From Janthinobacterium sp. 1_2014MBL_MicDiv (GTDB taxonomy: Bacteria > Pseudomonadota > Gammaproteobacteria > Burkholderiales > Burkholderiaceae_D), in assembly GCF_001865675.1 (NCBI RefSeq), contig NZ_CP011319.1, positions 496,001 to 560,000 of the forward strand: a stretch of 64,000 bases of DNA. Reading direction: 5' to 3'. Made by a program: the position numbers and the translations under genes. Below the pieces are notes generated by a model that saw nothing but the letters and a program-made list of their open reading frames with translations, did not search any database and was not told where the DNA came from. Of this stretch, positions 16,996-25,578 are shown in pieces. Each line of letters begins with the position of its first letter. Positions within the stretch are counted from its first letter, which is position 1.

Positions 16996-19743
16996 ATGCT
17001 CCCCAACGACAGCCAACGCCCCGACCCTGATGCCCTGCTGGCGCAAGTGCAGGCGCAGGAAAAGAAAGCCGCGCGCGGCAGGCTGCGCATCTATTTTGGC
17101 GCCTCCGCCGGCGTCGGCAAGACCTATGCGATGCTGGCCGCCGCCCGCAAATTTCTGGCCGATGGTCAGGATCTGCTGGTCGGCGTGGTGGAGACGCATG
17201 GGCGCCAGGATACGGCCGCCCTGCTGGACGGACTGCCGCTGCTGCCCCGGAAGGCCGTCGAATACCGCGGCAAGACCCTGTTCGAATTCGACCTGGACGA
17301 AGCGCTGCGGCGTGCGCCGCCGCTGATCCTGATGGACGAACTGGCCCATTCGAACGTGGCCGGTTCGCGCCATCCGAAGCGCTGGCAGGATGTCGAGGAA
17401 TTGCTGGCGGCCGGCATCGACGTGCTTTCCACCGTCAACGTGCAGCACCTGGAAAGCCTGAACGATGTGGTGGGCGGGATCACCGGCGTGCGCGTGGCCG
17501 AGACCCTGCCCGACACGGTGTTCGACCGCGCCGACGAGGTGGTGCTGGTCGATATCCCCGCCGATGAACTGCTGCGCCGCCTGAAACTGGGCAAGGTGTA
17601 TCAGCCGCAGCAGGCGGAGCGGGCGTCGCAGCATTTTTTCCGCAAGGGTAATTTGATCGCCTTGCGCGAACTGGCCTTGCGCCGCACGGCCGACCGCGTG
17701 CAGGACGACGTGCAAGCCTACCGCGTCGAGAAGTCGATCAATCCCGTCTGGAAGACGGGCGCCGCGCTGCTGGCTTGCGTGGGGCCGCGCGCGGGCGGCG
17801 AACATGTCATCCGCAGCACGGCGCGCCTGGCCAGCCAGCTCAATGCGGAATGGCATGCGCTGTATGTGGAAACGCCGCGCCTGCAGCGCCTGCCGGCGCG
17901 CCAGCGCGAACGCATCCTGAAAACGCTGAAGCTGGCGCAGGACCTGGGCGCGCGCACCGCCGTCAACCCCTCCGGCGACATCGCCGCCGCCATCGTCGAC
18001 TATGCGCGCGGCGCGAATATCTCGAAAGTCATCGTCGGGCGCGGGCAGGGCAGGGGCGGCTGGCTGGCGCGGCTGTGGAGTGCGTCGCCGGCGGCGCGCA
18101 TGGCCAGCCTGGCACCCGATATCGACCTGATCGAGGTGGGCTTGCCGCCAGCTGACGCCCCGCCCCGGCCTGTCGCGGGCGTGGACACGGAAACGCCGCG
18201 CCGCCCCATGCGCCACTGGCGCTACATCCTGGCGGCCGGCGCCAGCATGGCCACGGCCCTCGTTTCGGTGCCGTTGCAGCCTTACCTGGACCTGGCCAAT
18301 ATCGCCATGCTGTCGCTGCTCACGGTGGTGCTGGTGGCCGTGCGCCTGGGGCGCGGACCGGCGGCGCTGGCCAGCCTGGTGGGCGTGGCCTGCTTCGACT
18401 TCGTCTTCGTGCCGCCGCGTTTCTCGTTTGCCGTGGGCGATTTTCAGTACATCATCACCTTTGGCGTGATGCTGGCCGTGGGCCTGATCACGGGCCACCT
18501 GACGGCCGGCCTGCGTTTCCAGGCACGGGTCGCTTCGCACCGCGAAGCGCGGGCGCGGGCCCTGTACGAGTTTTCGCGCGAGTTATCCAGCGTGCTGCAG
18601 ACGGAGCAGATTTTCGAGATCACGAAAAGCGCCATCGAGCGGGCGTTCCGCGCGCGCGCGACCCTGCTGCTGCCTGATGACGAGGGACGCCTGCAATCGC
18701 CAAATGGCGTGGAGCCGCTGGACATGGGCATCGCGCAGTGGGCCTTCGACCATGCCCAGGCGGCCGGCACGGGCACCGATACCCTGCCGGGATCGAGCAT
18801 TTTTTATCTGCCGCTGATCGCGCCGATGCGCACGCGCGGCTTGCTGGCGCTGCTGCCGCTGGAGGCGCCGCGTCACGGGCGCTGGCTGCTGGTGCCCGAG
18901 CAGCGCCAGCACCTGGACACCTTTGCCGCGCTGGCGGCCATCGCCCTCGAACGCGTGCACTATATCGACGTGGCGCAGGGGGCGCTGGTGCAGATGGAGT
19001 CAGAACGCTTGCGCAATTCGCTGCTGGCGGCCCTGTCGCACGACCTGCGCACGCCGTTGACGTCGCTGGTGGGGCTGGCCGAATCGCTGGCCCTGTCGAA
19101 ACCGGCGCTGTCCAGCGCGCAGCTGGACATGGCGCGCGCGCTGCAGTCCGAGACAGTGCGCATGAGCGCGCTGGTGGCGAACCTGCTGGACATGGCGCGC
19201 ATCGAAAGCGGCCAGGTGCGCCTGAACCTGCAATGGCAGGCGCTGGAAGAGGTGGTCGGCAGCGCGCTGCGCGCCAGCGGCCCGCAATTGCAGGCCCACC
19301 GCGTGCAGACGCAGCTGGCGCCGGACTTGCCGCTGGTGCGCTACGACGCCGTGCTGATCGAGCGCGTGCTGTGCAACCTGCTGGAAAACGCGACCAAGTA
19401 CACGCCGCCTGGAAGCAGCATCGTCATCGTTGGCCGGGTACATGGGCAGTTCCTGCAGGTGACGGTGGCCGACGATGGCCCGGGCTTGCCGCCCGGGCGC
19501 GAAGAAGCCATCTTCGAAAAATTCACGCGCGGCGAGCGCGAGTCGAACAAGCCGGGCGTGGGACTGGGGCTGGCCATCTGCCGCGCCATCGTCGAAGCGC
19601 ACGGCGGCACCATCCACGCGCAGCCAGCCGCGTCGGCACAGGGCGCGGCCATGGTCTTTACCTTGCCGCTGGGCACGCCGCCGGCGCCGCCCGCGCCGGA
19701 GCCGGACGATGCAAACGATTTTGAAACAGGACAACCATCATGA
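16996..19743 (+). CDS. kdpD: Osmosensitive K+ channel sensor histidine kinase
   Basis: KdpD, 915 aa. The N-terminal KdpD domain has a P-loop (GASAGVGKTYAM), then a USP-like domain, four membrane helices (DUF4118, residues about 405-505), a GAF-like region, the HisKA site (AALSHDLRTPLTSLVG) and a HATPase domain (ENATKYTPPG, DDGPGLP, GVGLGLAICR). It senses K+ limitation and turgor and phosphorylates KdpE. I chose ATG 16996 because it gives the normal MLPND... start; longer frames run into the repeat element. The stop overlaps the kdpE ATG by 4 bp. Confidence 0.95.
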   Translation: MLPNDSQRPDPDALLAQVQAQEKKAARGRLRIYFGASAGVGKTYAMLAAARKFLADGQDLLVGVVETHGRQDTAALLDGLPLLPRKAVEYRGKTLFEFDLDEALRRAPPLILMDELAHSNVAGSRHPKRWQDVEELLAAGIDVLSTVNVQHLESLNDVVGGITGVRVAETLPDTVFDRADEVVLVDIPADELLRRLKLGKVYQPQQAERASQHFFRKGNLIALRELALRRTADRVQDDVQAYRVEKSINPVWKTGAALLACVGPRAGGEHVIRSTARLASQLNAEWHALYVETPRLQRLPARQRERILKTLKLAQDLGARTAVNPSGDIAAAIVDYARGANISKVIVGRGQGRGGWLARLWSASPAARMASLAPDIDLIEVGLPPADAPPRPVAGVDTETPRRPMRHWRYILAAGASMATALVSVPLQPYLDLANIAMLSLLTVVLVAVRLGRGPAALASLVGVACFDFVFVPPRFSFAVGDFQYIITFGVMLAVGLITGHLTAGLRFQARVASHREARARALYEFSRELSSVLQTEQIFEITKSAIERAFRARATLLLPDDEGRLQSPNGVEPLDMGIAQWAFDHAQAAGTGTDTLPGSSIFYLPLIAPMRTRGLLALLPLEAPRHGRWLLVPEQRQHLDTFAALAAIALERVHYIDVAQGALVQMESERLRNSLLAALSHDLRTPLTSLVGLAESLALSKPALSSAQLDMARALQSETVRMSALVANLLDMARIESGQVRLNLQWQALEEVVGSALRASGPQLQAHRVQTQLAPDLPLVRYDAVLIERVLCNLLENATKYTPPGSSIVIVGRVHGQFLQVTVADDGPGLPPGREEAIFEKFTRGERESNKPGVGLGLAICRAIVEAHGGTIHAQPAASAQGAAMVFTLPLGTPPAPPAPEPDDANDFETGQPS

Positions 19744-20438
19744 ACGAACCTTCCGCCACCGCCTTGCTGGTCGAGGATGAACCGCAAATCCGCCGTTTCG
19801 TGCGCTCCGCGCTGGAGGACGAGGGCTGGCAGATTTTCGAGTCGGCCACCATGCAGCGGGGTCTGATCGACGCGGGCACGCGCCGCCCCGACCTGATCGT
19901 GCTGGATCTGGGTCTGCCCGACGGTGATGGCATCGACTTCATCGCCGACATCCGCAAATGGTCGGCCGTGCCCATCATCGTGCTGTCGGCGCGGGTCGAC
20001 GAGCAGGACAAGATACGCGCGCTCGATGCGGGCGCGGACGATTACCTGACCAAGCCGTTCGGCGTGGGCGAGCTGCTGGCGCGCGTGCGCGCCACCTTGC
20101 GCCGCCAGCGCCAGCCCGCCGCCAGCGATGACGGCGTGGTGCAGTTCGGCGACGTGCGCGTCGACCTGAAGGACCGCCTGGTGACGCGCAACAAGCAGCT
20201 GGTGCACATGACGCCGACGGAATTCCGTTTGCTGTCGGTGCTGGTGAAAAACGCGGGCAGGGTCGTCACCAATCCGCAACTGCTGCGCGAAGTGTGGGGG
20301 CCGTCGAACAGTGAAAACGGCCACTACCTGCGCATCTACATGGGGCATTTGCGGCAGAAGCTGGAAGCCGACCCGGCCCAGCCGCAGTACCTGCTGACGG
20401 AAACGGCCGTCGGCTACCGCTTGCTGCTGCCTCTCTAA
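19740..20438 (+). CDS. kdpE: KDP operon response regulator
   Basis: KdpE, 232 aa, OmpR family. The receiver domain has the acidic pocket (LVEDEPQ), the phosphoacceptor Asp in IVLDLGLPDGDG and the Lys in TKPFGVGELLARV; the C-terminal winged helix covers about residues 130-230. It activates kdpFABC when phosphorylated by KdpD. Translation is coupled to kdpD through ATGA. Confidence 0.96.
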   Translation: MNEPSATALLVEDEPQIRRFVRSALEDEGWQIFESATMQRGLIDAGTRRPDLIVLDLGLPDGDGIDFIADIRKWSAVPIIVLSARVDEQDKIRALDAGADDYLTKPFGVGELLARVRATLRRQRQPAASDDGVVQFGDVRVDLKDRLVTRNKQLVHMTPTEFRLLSVLVKNAGRVVTNPQLLREVWGPSNSENGHYLRIYMGHLRQKLEADPAQPQYLLTETAVGYRLLLPL

Positions 20439-20578
20439 ACCGCTTAAACCGCTTTTCATCCCCTGTCTGAAAACAGGCGCCGCGCGCGCCAGGGGGACGC
20501 TTTACCCGAATTTTTGCAGCGGCGGGCCAGCTGCGCCATGTTGGCAAAGGCCCATACCACCCATGAAGAAGAAAAACC

Positions 20579-21328
20579 ATGAATAAAATGTTACTTGCAC
20601 TCGCCGTCGCCACCGCCTTTACCGGCAGCCTGGCCCACGCCGACGAGGCCAAGCCGGACAACGAGCTGAGTTTCAACGTGGCCGGCGTGTCCGACTACCG
20701 CTACCGCGGCATTTCGCAGACGCGCTTGAAGCCCGCGCTGCAGGGCGGCTTTGATTACGTCAACAATCCCACCGGCCTGTATGCGGGCGCGTGGGCCTCG
20801 ACCATCAAGTGGACCAAGGACGCGGGCGGCAGCGGCGACGTGGAAGTGGACCTGTATGCGGGCAAGCGCGGGCAGTTGAACGCCGATATCGGCTACGACG
20901 TGGGCGTGCTCGCATATGTGTACGCGGACAATGGCTTGAAGCACGTCGCCGGCCTGGCCAACGCGGATACGCAGGAAGTCTACGGCCAGCTGTCGTATGG
21001 CCCGGCCTACATCAAGTACTCGCATGCCGTCTCCAACCTGTTCGGCATCGTCAACAGCAAGAACAGCGGCTACCTCGATATCGGCGCGAATATCGACCTG
21101 ACGAATGGCTGGACCGGCAACCTGCATGCGGGCCATCAGAAGGTCAAAAACAATGATGCATCGAGCTACACGGACTGGAAAGTGGGCGTGACGCGCGACT
21201 TCGGTTTTGTTTCGGGCGCGCTGGCCGTGATCGGCACGAATGCCGGCAAGGCCGCCTATGCCTCGCCGGTCAACGGCAAGTTCATGGGCAAGACGGCGCT
21301 GTTGCTGACGGTCAGCAAGACGTTTTAA
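20579..21328 (+). CDS. TorF-family putative porin
   Basis: A 249-aa outer-membrane protein with a Sec leader cut after AHA (residue about 21). Its mature part is made of short amphipathic strands starting with ELSFNVAGVSDYRYRGISQT, the mark of the TIGR02001/Gcw_chp family, and it ends in phenylalanine as outer-membrane barrels do. The substrate is unknown. It stands alone after kdpE. The AT-rich ATGAATAAAATG start follows a GAAGAAGAAAAACC purine stretch. Confidence 0.85.
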   Translation: MNKMLLALAVATAFTGSLAHADEAKPDNELSFNVAGVSDYRYRGISQTRLKPALQGGFDYVNNPTGLYAGAWASTIKWTKDAGGSGDVEVDLYAGKRGQLNADIGYDVGVLAYVYADNGLKHVAGLANADTQEVYGQLSYGPAYIKYSHAVSNLFGIVNSKNSGYLDIGANIDLTNGWTGNLHAGHQKVKNNDASSYTDWKVGVTRDFGFVSGALAVIGTNAGKAAYASPVNGKFMGKTALLLTVSKTF

Positions 21329-21374
21329 TTGAAGGGAGGAGAGGCGGCGGCGTCGCCTTTCGCGTGCTGAAAAT

Positions 21375-21401
21375 GGGGCCGGACCCGGCGGGTCTGGCCC
21401 C
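21375..21401. terminator. Hairpin between convergent genes
   Basis: GGGGCC (21375-21380) pairs with GGCCCC (21396-21401), with a further GACCC/GGGTC stem inside. It has no T-run on either strand, so it is only a possible transcript end for the porin or the ParA-like gene. Confidence 0.3.
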
Positions 21402-21412
21402 AGCCGTCGTTG

Positions 21413-21964
21413 CTATGCCGCGCGGTGGCTGCAGTCGAACACGGCGCAATACAGCTGTCCCAGGCCGACCACGCGGGCTGCCGGGATCCGCGCGGCCAGG
21501 GTGTGGGCGGCCGACGCTTGCGTGTCCGTTGCCAGCAAGACGCATAGACCGGGATTGAAGCTGCGCGCATGCGCGATGCGGCGCGTCAGGCCTGCCTGCG
21601 CGGCGGCGTCGATGCCGCCGTCCAGCGGCACCACCAGCACGCGCGCAGCGATCAGGGCCGAGCGGCTGCCCATGGAATCGCGGCCTTCGCTGTCGATGAC
21701 GATGTCGTGGTAGCAGGTCACCAGGTGCTCGAGTTCCGGCTGCAGGCCCTTGGCGCTGATGGCGCGCGCCATCAGGCGCGGCCGCGTCACGCTGTTTTGC
21801 GTGACGCCGTCGTGCATGATCCTGGCCTGCGCCAGGGCTCCCTGGCGCGGATCGGCATCGAGCAGCAATACCTTGCGTCCGGCCAGCGCGCGCGAGGCAG
21901 CCAGGCGTCCGGCGACGATGGATTTTTCCATCCCGCCGCGTTCATCCGTGATGGCGATGATCAT
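21413..21964 (-). CDS. ParA/MipZ-like ATPase family protein with degenerate P-loop
   Basis: A 183-aa protein starting MIIAITDERGGMEKSIVAGRL. The fold of the ParA/MinD family is recognisable: the P-loop position, LLLDADPRQGAL (A'), HDIVIDSEGRDS and VLVVPLDGG. The deviant Walker A motif normally reads KGGxGK[ST]; here it is RGGMEKS, so the signature lysine and a glycine are both replaced. ATP binding may be weakened or lost. The start at 21964 lies 23 bp inside the end of dapA, suggesting coupled translation. Partner and cargo are unknown. Confidence 0.65.
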   Translation of the reverse strand: MIIAITDERGGMEKSIVAGRLAASRALAGRKVLLLDADPRQGALAQARIMHDGVTQNSVTRPRLMARAISAKGLQPELEHLVTCYHDIVIDSEGRDSMGSRSALIAARVLVVPLDGGIDAAAQAGLTRRIAHARSFNPGLCVLLATDTQASAAHTLAARIPAARVVGLGQLYCAVFDCSHRAA

Positions 21965-22973
21965 CGTGGCGTACCGCGGGCATGATGTTGGCAGGGGAGA
22001 CCAGCTGCAGCAGGCAGCTTTCGCGCGCGGCCTGCCTTTCATCGGCCGTCCATGCGGGCAGCTCCATCAGCTGCTCCAGCGCATCGGCCAGCGCGGCCTG
22101 GCCGGCCTGGGACATGGGTGTCATCGGCAAGCGCAGCTCGTCGCGCACCTTGCCCTGCATGGCCAGCGCCGCCTTCACGGGGCCGGGGTTGGGTTCGGAA
22201 AACAGCAGGCGGATGACGGGCAGCATGGCCTTGAACAGGGCGCCTGCCGCGCCGTGGCGGCCCTGCTTGACGAGGTGGAACAGCTGCGCATACAGGTCGG
22301 GACGTACCTGGGCGGCGGCCGACATGGCGCCGTGGCCGCCCATGGACAGGCTGGCCAGCAGCAGCGCATCGTCGCCGCACAGCACGTCCAGGCGCGTGTC
22401 GAGCAGCAATTCGCCGAGCTGCTGCAGCGTGCCGCCCGCTTCCTTGATGGCGACGAAATGGGAGTCGCGCGCCAGCAGGGCAGCCGTCTGCGGCGCGATA
22501 TTCACGCCCGTGCGGGCCGGCACGTTGTACAGCACGATGGACTGGTCGGTGGCGGCGGCGATGGCCTGGAAGTGGCGCACGATGCCGTCCTGCGACGGGC
22601 GCACATAGGCGGGGGCGGAGATCAGCAGGCCGGCCAGCGGATGGTCGTTATAGCGCTGCACGCTGGCGATGACGCCGTGCGTGTCGCTGCCGCCCACGCC
22701 CATCACGACGGGAAAGCGCGGACCGACGGCTTCGAGCACGCTATCTAGCAGCATGGTCTGTTCGGCGGCGCTCAGCATGGCCGCCTCGCCCGTGGTGCCG
22801 CACGCGACCAGACCGTCGATGCCGCTGGCGGCCAGCTCGCTGGCCAGCTGCTGCGCGGCGTCGACGTCGATCTGGCCATCGCGGAACGGCGTGACCATCG
22901 GCACCCAGATGCCCTGGAAGTGCGCGGTGATGCGGGAGGTGGACATCGCCTGCTCGCAGGCATACTGGTTCAT
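21942..22973 (-). CDS. dapA: DapA-type aldolase (4-hydroxy-tetrahydrodipicolinate synthase family)
   Basis: A 343-aa class I aldolase of the DHDPS/NAL family, which normally condenses pyruvate with aspartate semialdehyde in lysine synthesis. CGTTGEAA, the tyrosine and arginine in VLYNVPARTG, and the Schiff-base lysine in VAIKEAGG are present. It is about 45 residues longer than usual, at both ends; the C-terminal tail (ending HDDHRHHG) overlaps the ParA-like start. AGGGGA precedes the ATG at 22973. It may be a paralogue with another aldehyde substrate; the pattern supports DapA more than N-acetylneuraminate lyase, but the substrate is not proven. Confidence 0.75.
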   Translation of the reverse strand: MNQYACEQAMSTSRITAHFQGIWVPMVTPFRDGQIDVDAAQQLASELAASGIDGLVACGTTGEAAMLSAAEQTMLLDSVLEAVGPRFPVVMGVGGSDTHGVIASVQRYNDHPLAGLLISAPAYVRPSQDGIVRHFQAIAAATDQSIVLYNVPARTGVNIAPQTAALLARDSHFVAIKEAGGTLQQLGELLLDTRLDVLCGDDALLLASLSMGGHGAMSAAAQVRPDLYAQLFHLVKQGRHGAAGALFKAMLPVIRLLFSEPNPGPVKAALAMQGKVRDELRLPMTPMSQAGQAALADALEQLMELPAWTADERQAARESCLLQLVSPANIMPAVRHDDHRHHG

Positions 22974-23197
22974 AGCGATTTCCCCTGGCTGATGCGGCCA
23001 AATTCCGCCGCCGGCAGCAGGCGCATGACGGCATCCATCGTCAGGCGCAGGGCCGGCTCCGTCACGCATAGCCAGACTTTCATGCGCTCGGCATGGTCGA
23101 CCGCTTCGACGCGCATGAACGAGAGCATGCCGCCGCAGGTCTTGACGACCAGCTGGCGCAGCTCGGCCAGGCAGGATTTGTCGACCGTGATGTGCAT
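22970..23197 (-). CDS. Small conserved-looking protein upstream of dapA
   Basis: A 75-aa frame (MHITVDKSCLAELRQLVVKT...) overlapping the dapA ATG by 4 bp (ATGA). An upstream in-frame ATG at 23278 would give 102 aa with a His/Pro-rich head. No start has a good ribosome site, so I chose the Met where the ordered-looking sequence begins. It looks like a small alpha/beta domain with one cysteine pair. Function unknown; the coupling to dapA is the main support. Confidence 0.45.
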   Translation of the reverse strand: MHITVDKSCLAELRQLVVKTCGGMLSFMRVEAVDHAERMKVWLCVTEPALRLTMDAVMRLLPAAEFGRISQGKSL

Positions 23198-23496
23198 GAG
23201 GAAGGTGGGCAGGCGGGGATGGCGGTGGGGCAGCGCTTGATGCGCTGGAGGCATAGAGTGGCGTGAATGGGGATCCATGGCGGCTTTGCAGCGGTGGTTG
23301 AGGTACGTTCAAGATTAGCAGCGGGGCCGTAAAGATTCTCTAAAAAGCGGGGCCGCCGGCGTAAACGCGGCGTATGCGTTGGGTGCGCTCCTGTTGCGCG
23401 GATGCGCCGCACGTATGCTTTTGTTACAAAATTGAATCGTGCTTTCGGAGGCGGGGGTTTATATTGAAACCGTCCCCGCTTTGAGTCAGCCTTGCC

Positions 23497-24489
23497 ATGT
23501 CAGACGAAAAAGATCCCCAGCAGCCCCCTTCCACCGATCCTGCACCGCCATCCCGGCCCGACCGGGTTGGCCGGGCATCCGACGACGAGCACCGCGCACG
23601 CGACGCCGCGCCGCGCTACCTGAAGGACAATGACACGCCGCTGGCGCTGGCCTGGCGGGTGATCTCGTCGCGCTACCGTTCCATGCGCGACAAGGCGAGC
23701 CGCGATTTCATGCGGCGCACCTTGCGCATCGGCATCTCGGCGCGCATCTTCCATCCCGAGCCGGGCGCCACGGGCCTGCGCAGCAAGAACCTGCAATACC
23801 TGGAAGAGTCGATCGCGCAGTGGGTCATGTCGCGCGACGTGCTGGTGTTCATGATTCCCACGGTCAATACCAGCGGCCTGCTACACCCGAGCAACATCAC
23901 CTTGCGCCACTATGCGCGCCACCTGGACGGCCTGGTGCTGCAGGGCGGCGCCGACGTCTCGCCGCAGACCTATTCGGAGACGGCCACGCGGCCCGAATGG
24001 AGCGGCGACCGCGCGCGCGACCTGTACGAGCTGGAGCTGCTGCACGAATTCGTCGACGCGGGCAAGCCCGTGCTGGGCATTTGCCGTGGTTGTCAATTGA
24101 TTAATGTCGGTTTCGGCGGCACGCTGTACCAGGACATCGCCTCGGACGTGGAAGGCGCCACCTCGCACGTCAACGACCTGTATGACCGCCACCGCCACAG
24201 CATCGTCTTCCCGAAAGGTTCGTCACTGGCCGGCCTGTTCCCGAAGACGGGCGAGGCGCTGGTCAACTCCATCCACCACCAGTCGGTCAAGGACCTGGGG
24301 CGCGACATCACGGTGGAAGCGTATTCGCAGGGAGACAATATCGTCGAGGCCATCCGCTACCAGCGGGCGCGCTTTGTCATGGGTCTGCAGTGGCACCCGG
24401 AATTCCATTCGGCGGGCGGCGTCGAGCTGCTCGACTGCACGCCCATCCTCGACAACTTCCTGCGCGCGGCGCGGGAAACGCGGTTTTGA
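23497..24489 (+). CDS. Class-I amidotransferase-like hydrolase (peptidase C26, PuuD-like)
   Basis: A 330-aa cytosolic protein. Residues about 70-325 form a class-I glutamine-amidotransferase fold with the nucleophile Cys196 (GICRGCQ) and the His300/Glu302 pair (QWHPEF), the arrangement of gamma-glutamyl-GABA hydrolases such as PuuD. The first 65 residues are an extra charged, proline-rich extension not found in PuuD. Substrates are likely gamma-glutamyl amides. The stop is followed almost at once by the lyase-like gene. Confidence 0.85.
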   Translation: MSDEKDPQQPPSTDPAPPSRPDRVGRASDDEHRARDAAPRYLKDNDTPLALAWRVISSRYRSMRDKASRDFMRRTLRIGISARIFHPEPGATGLRSKNLQYLEESIAQWVMSRDVLVFMIPTVNTSGLLHPSNITLRHYARHLDGLVLQGGADVSPQTYSETATRPEWSGDRARDLYELELLHEFVDAGKPVLGICRGCQLINVGFGGTLYQDIASDVEGATSHVNDLYDRHRHSIVFPKGSSLAGLFPKTGEALVNSIHHQSVKDLGRDITVEAYSQGDNIVEAIRYQRARFVMGLQWHPEFHSAGGVELLDCTPILDNFLRAARETRF

Positions 24490-24500
24490 CGCCCATCCTG

Positions 24501-25565
24501 ATGCGCCGCCGCGCCGTGCTGGCCGGCTTGCTGGCGCTGCCCCTGGCGCAGCTGCGCGCGGCGCCGCGCCCGCACGAGGCAGCGCTGCCGTTTGCCCTGA
24601 CGTCGGCCGAGCGCGCCCGCACGCTGAAGGTGCGCGTGGCCCCTGCCGTTGCCGAACAGGTGCTCAAGGCGGCGCGCAAGGATGCGGCGCGGCCCGTGCA
24701 TTTGATGGCGCAAGTGCGCACGGGCGGCTTGCTGAAGGGCGAGGGCGGGCGCGAACACAGCCAGCAGGCGCAGGAAGACTGGCGCCAGGCGCGCCTGCAG
24801 GCGCTGGCCTGGCGGCTGTCGGGCGACATGGCGCATTTCGAGAGCGCGCGCCGGCTGGTGCTGGCCTGGAGCAGTGGCTATCAGCCGTCGTTCAGTCCCG
24901 TCGACGAGACGGAGCTGGCCAGCCTCCTGATGGGCTTTGATTTGCTGCAGGAGCGCCTGAATGGCGTCGAGCGCGAGCAGGTGCAGGCATTTTTCCGCAC
25001 CCTGGCGCACGGGTATCTGAGCGATCCGATCAAGGTGGGCGGGCCGTCGACGGCGCGCAACAACTGGCATAGCCACCGCATCAAGATCGGCACGGCCGCC
25101 GCTTACCTCACGGGCGAGGCGCTGCTGATCGCGCGCGCGAAAGAGCGTTTCCTGGCCCATGTGCCGCGCAATATCGGCGCCGGCGGCGTGCCGTTCGACT
25201 TCGAGCAGCGCGACGCCCTGCATTACACCACCTACAGCCTGGAACCGTTGCTGGCGACGGCGCTGATGGCGCAAGCCCATGGCGACGACTGGTATGGCGC
25301 GCCGCCGGCGCGGCGCCTGGCCGAGGCGCTGGCCTGGCTGGCACCGTATGCGCAGGGAAAAAAGACGCACGAGGAATTCGCGAAAAGCGCCGTGCCGTTC
25401 GACCGCAAGCGCGTGGCGGCCGGCGAAAAGGGCTTCACGGGGAACTGGGAACCCAAGGGCGCCGCCAATGTGTACCTGCTGGCGGCGCGCTTCGATCCCG
25501 CTTATCTGCCGCTGGCGCTGGAATTGCGCCCGCCGGCATGGGCGCTGGCGTTGTACGGCACTTAG
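24501..25565 (+). CDS. Alginate-lyase-domain protein, exported
   Basis: A 354-aa protein with an N-terminal leader (MRRRAVLAGLLALPLAQLRA, possible Tat-type twin arginine) cut near RAA. The mature part is all-alpha and resembles the alginate-lyase/PL5-like superfamily: RNNWHSHRI and RDALHYTTYSLEPL carry the Asn, His and Tyr residues typical of its active site. It probably acts on an anionic polysaccharide in the periplasm. The ATG at 24501 is 12 bp after the hydrolase stop. It converges with the receptor gene at 25579. Confidence 0.75.
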   Translation: MRRRAVLAGLLALPLAQLRAAPRPHEAALPFALTSAERARTLKVRVAPAVAEQVLKAARKDAARPVHLMAQVRTGGLLKGEGGREHSQQAQEDWRQARLQALAWRLSGDMAHFESARRLVLAWSSGYQPSFSPVDETELASLLMGFDLLQERLNGVEREQVQAFFRTLAHGYLSDPIKVGGPSTARNNWHSHRIKIGTAAAYLTGEALLIARAKERFLAHVPRNIGAGGVPFDFEQRDALHYTTYSLEPLLATALMAQAHGDDWYGAPPARRLAEALAWLAPYAQGKKTHEEFAKSAVPFDRKRVAAGEKGFTGNWEPKGAANVYLLAARFDPAYLPLALELRPPAWALALYGT

Positions 25566-25578
25566 TTGGAACTTCGCG

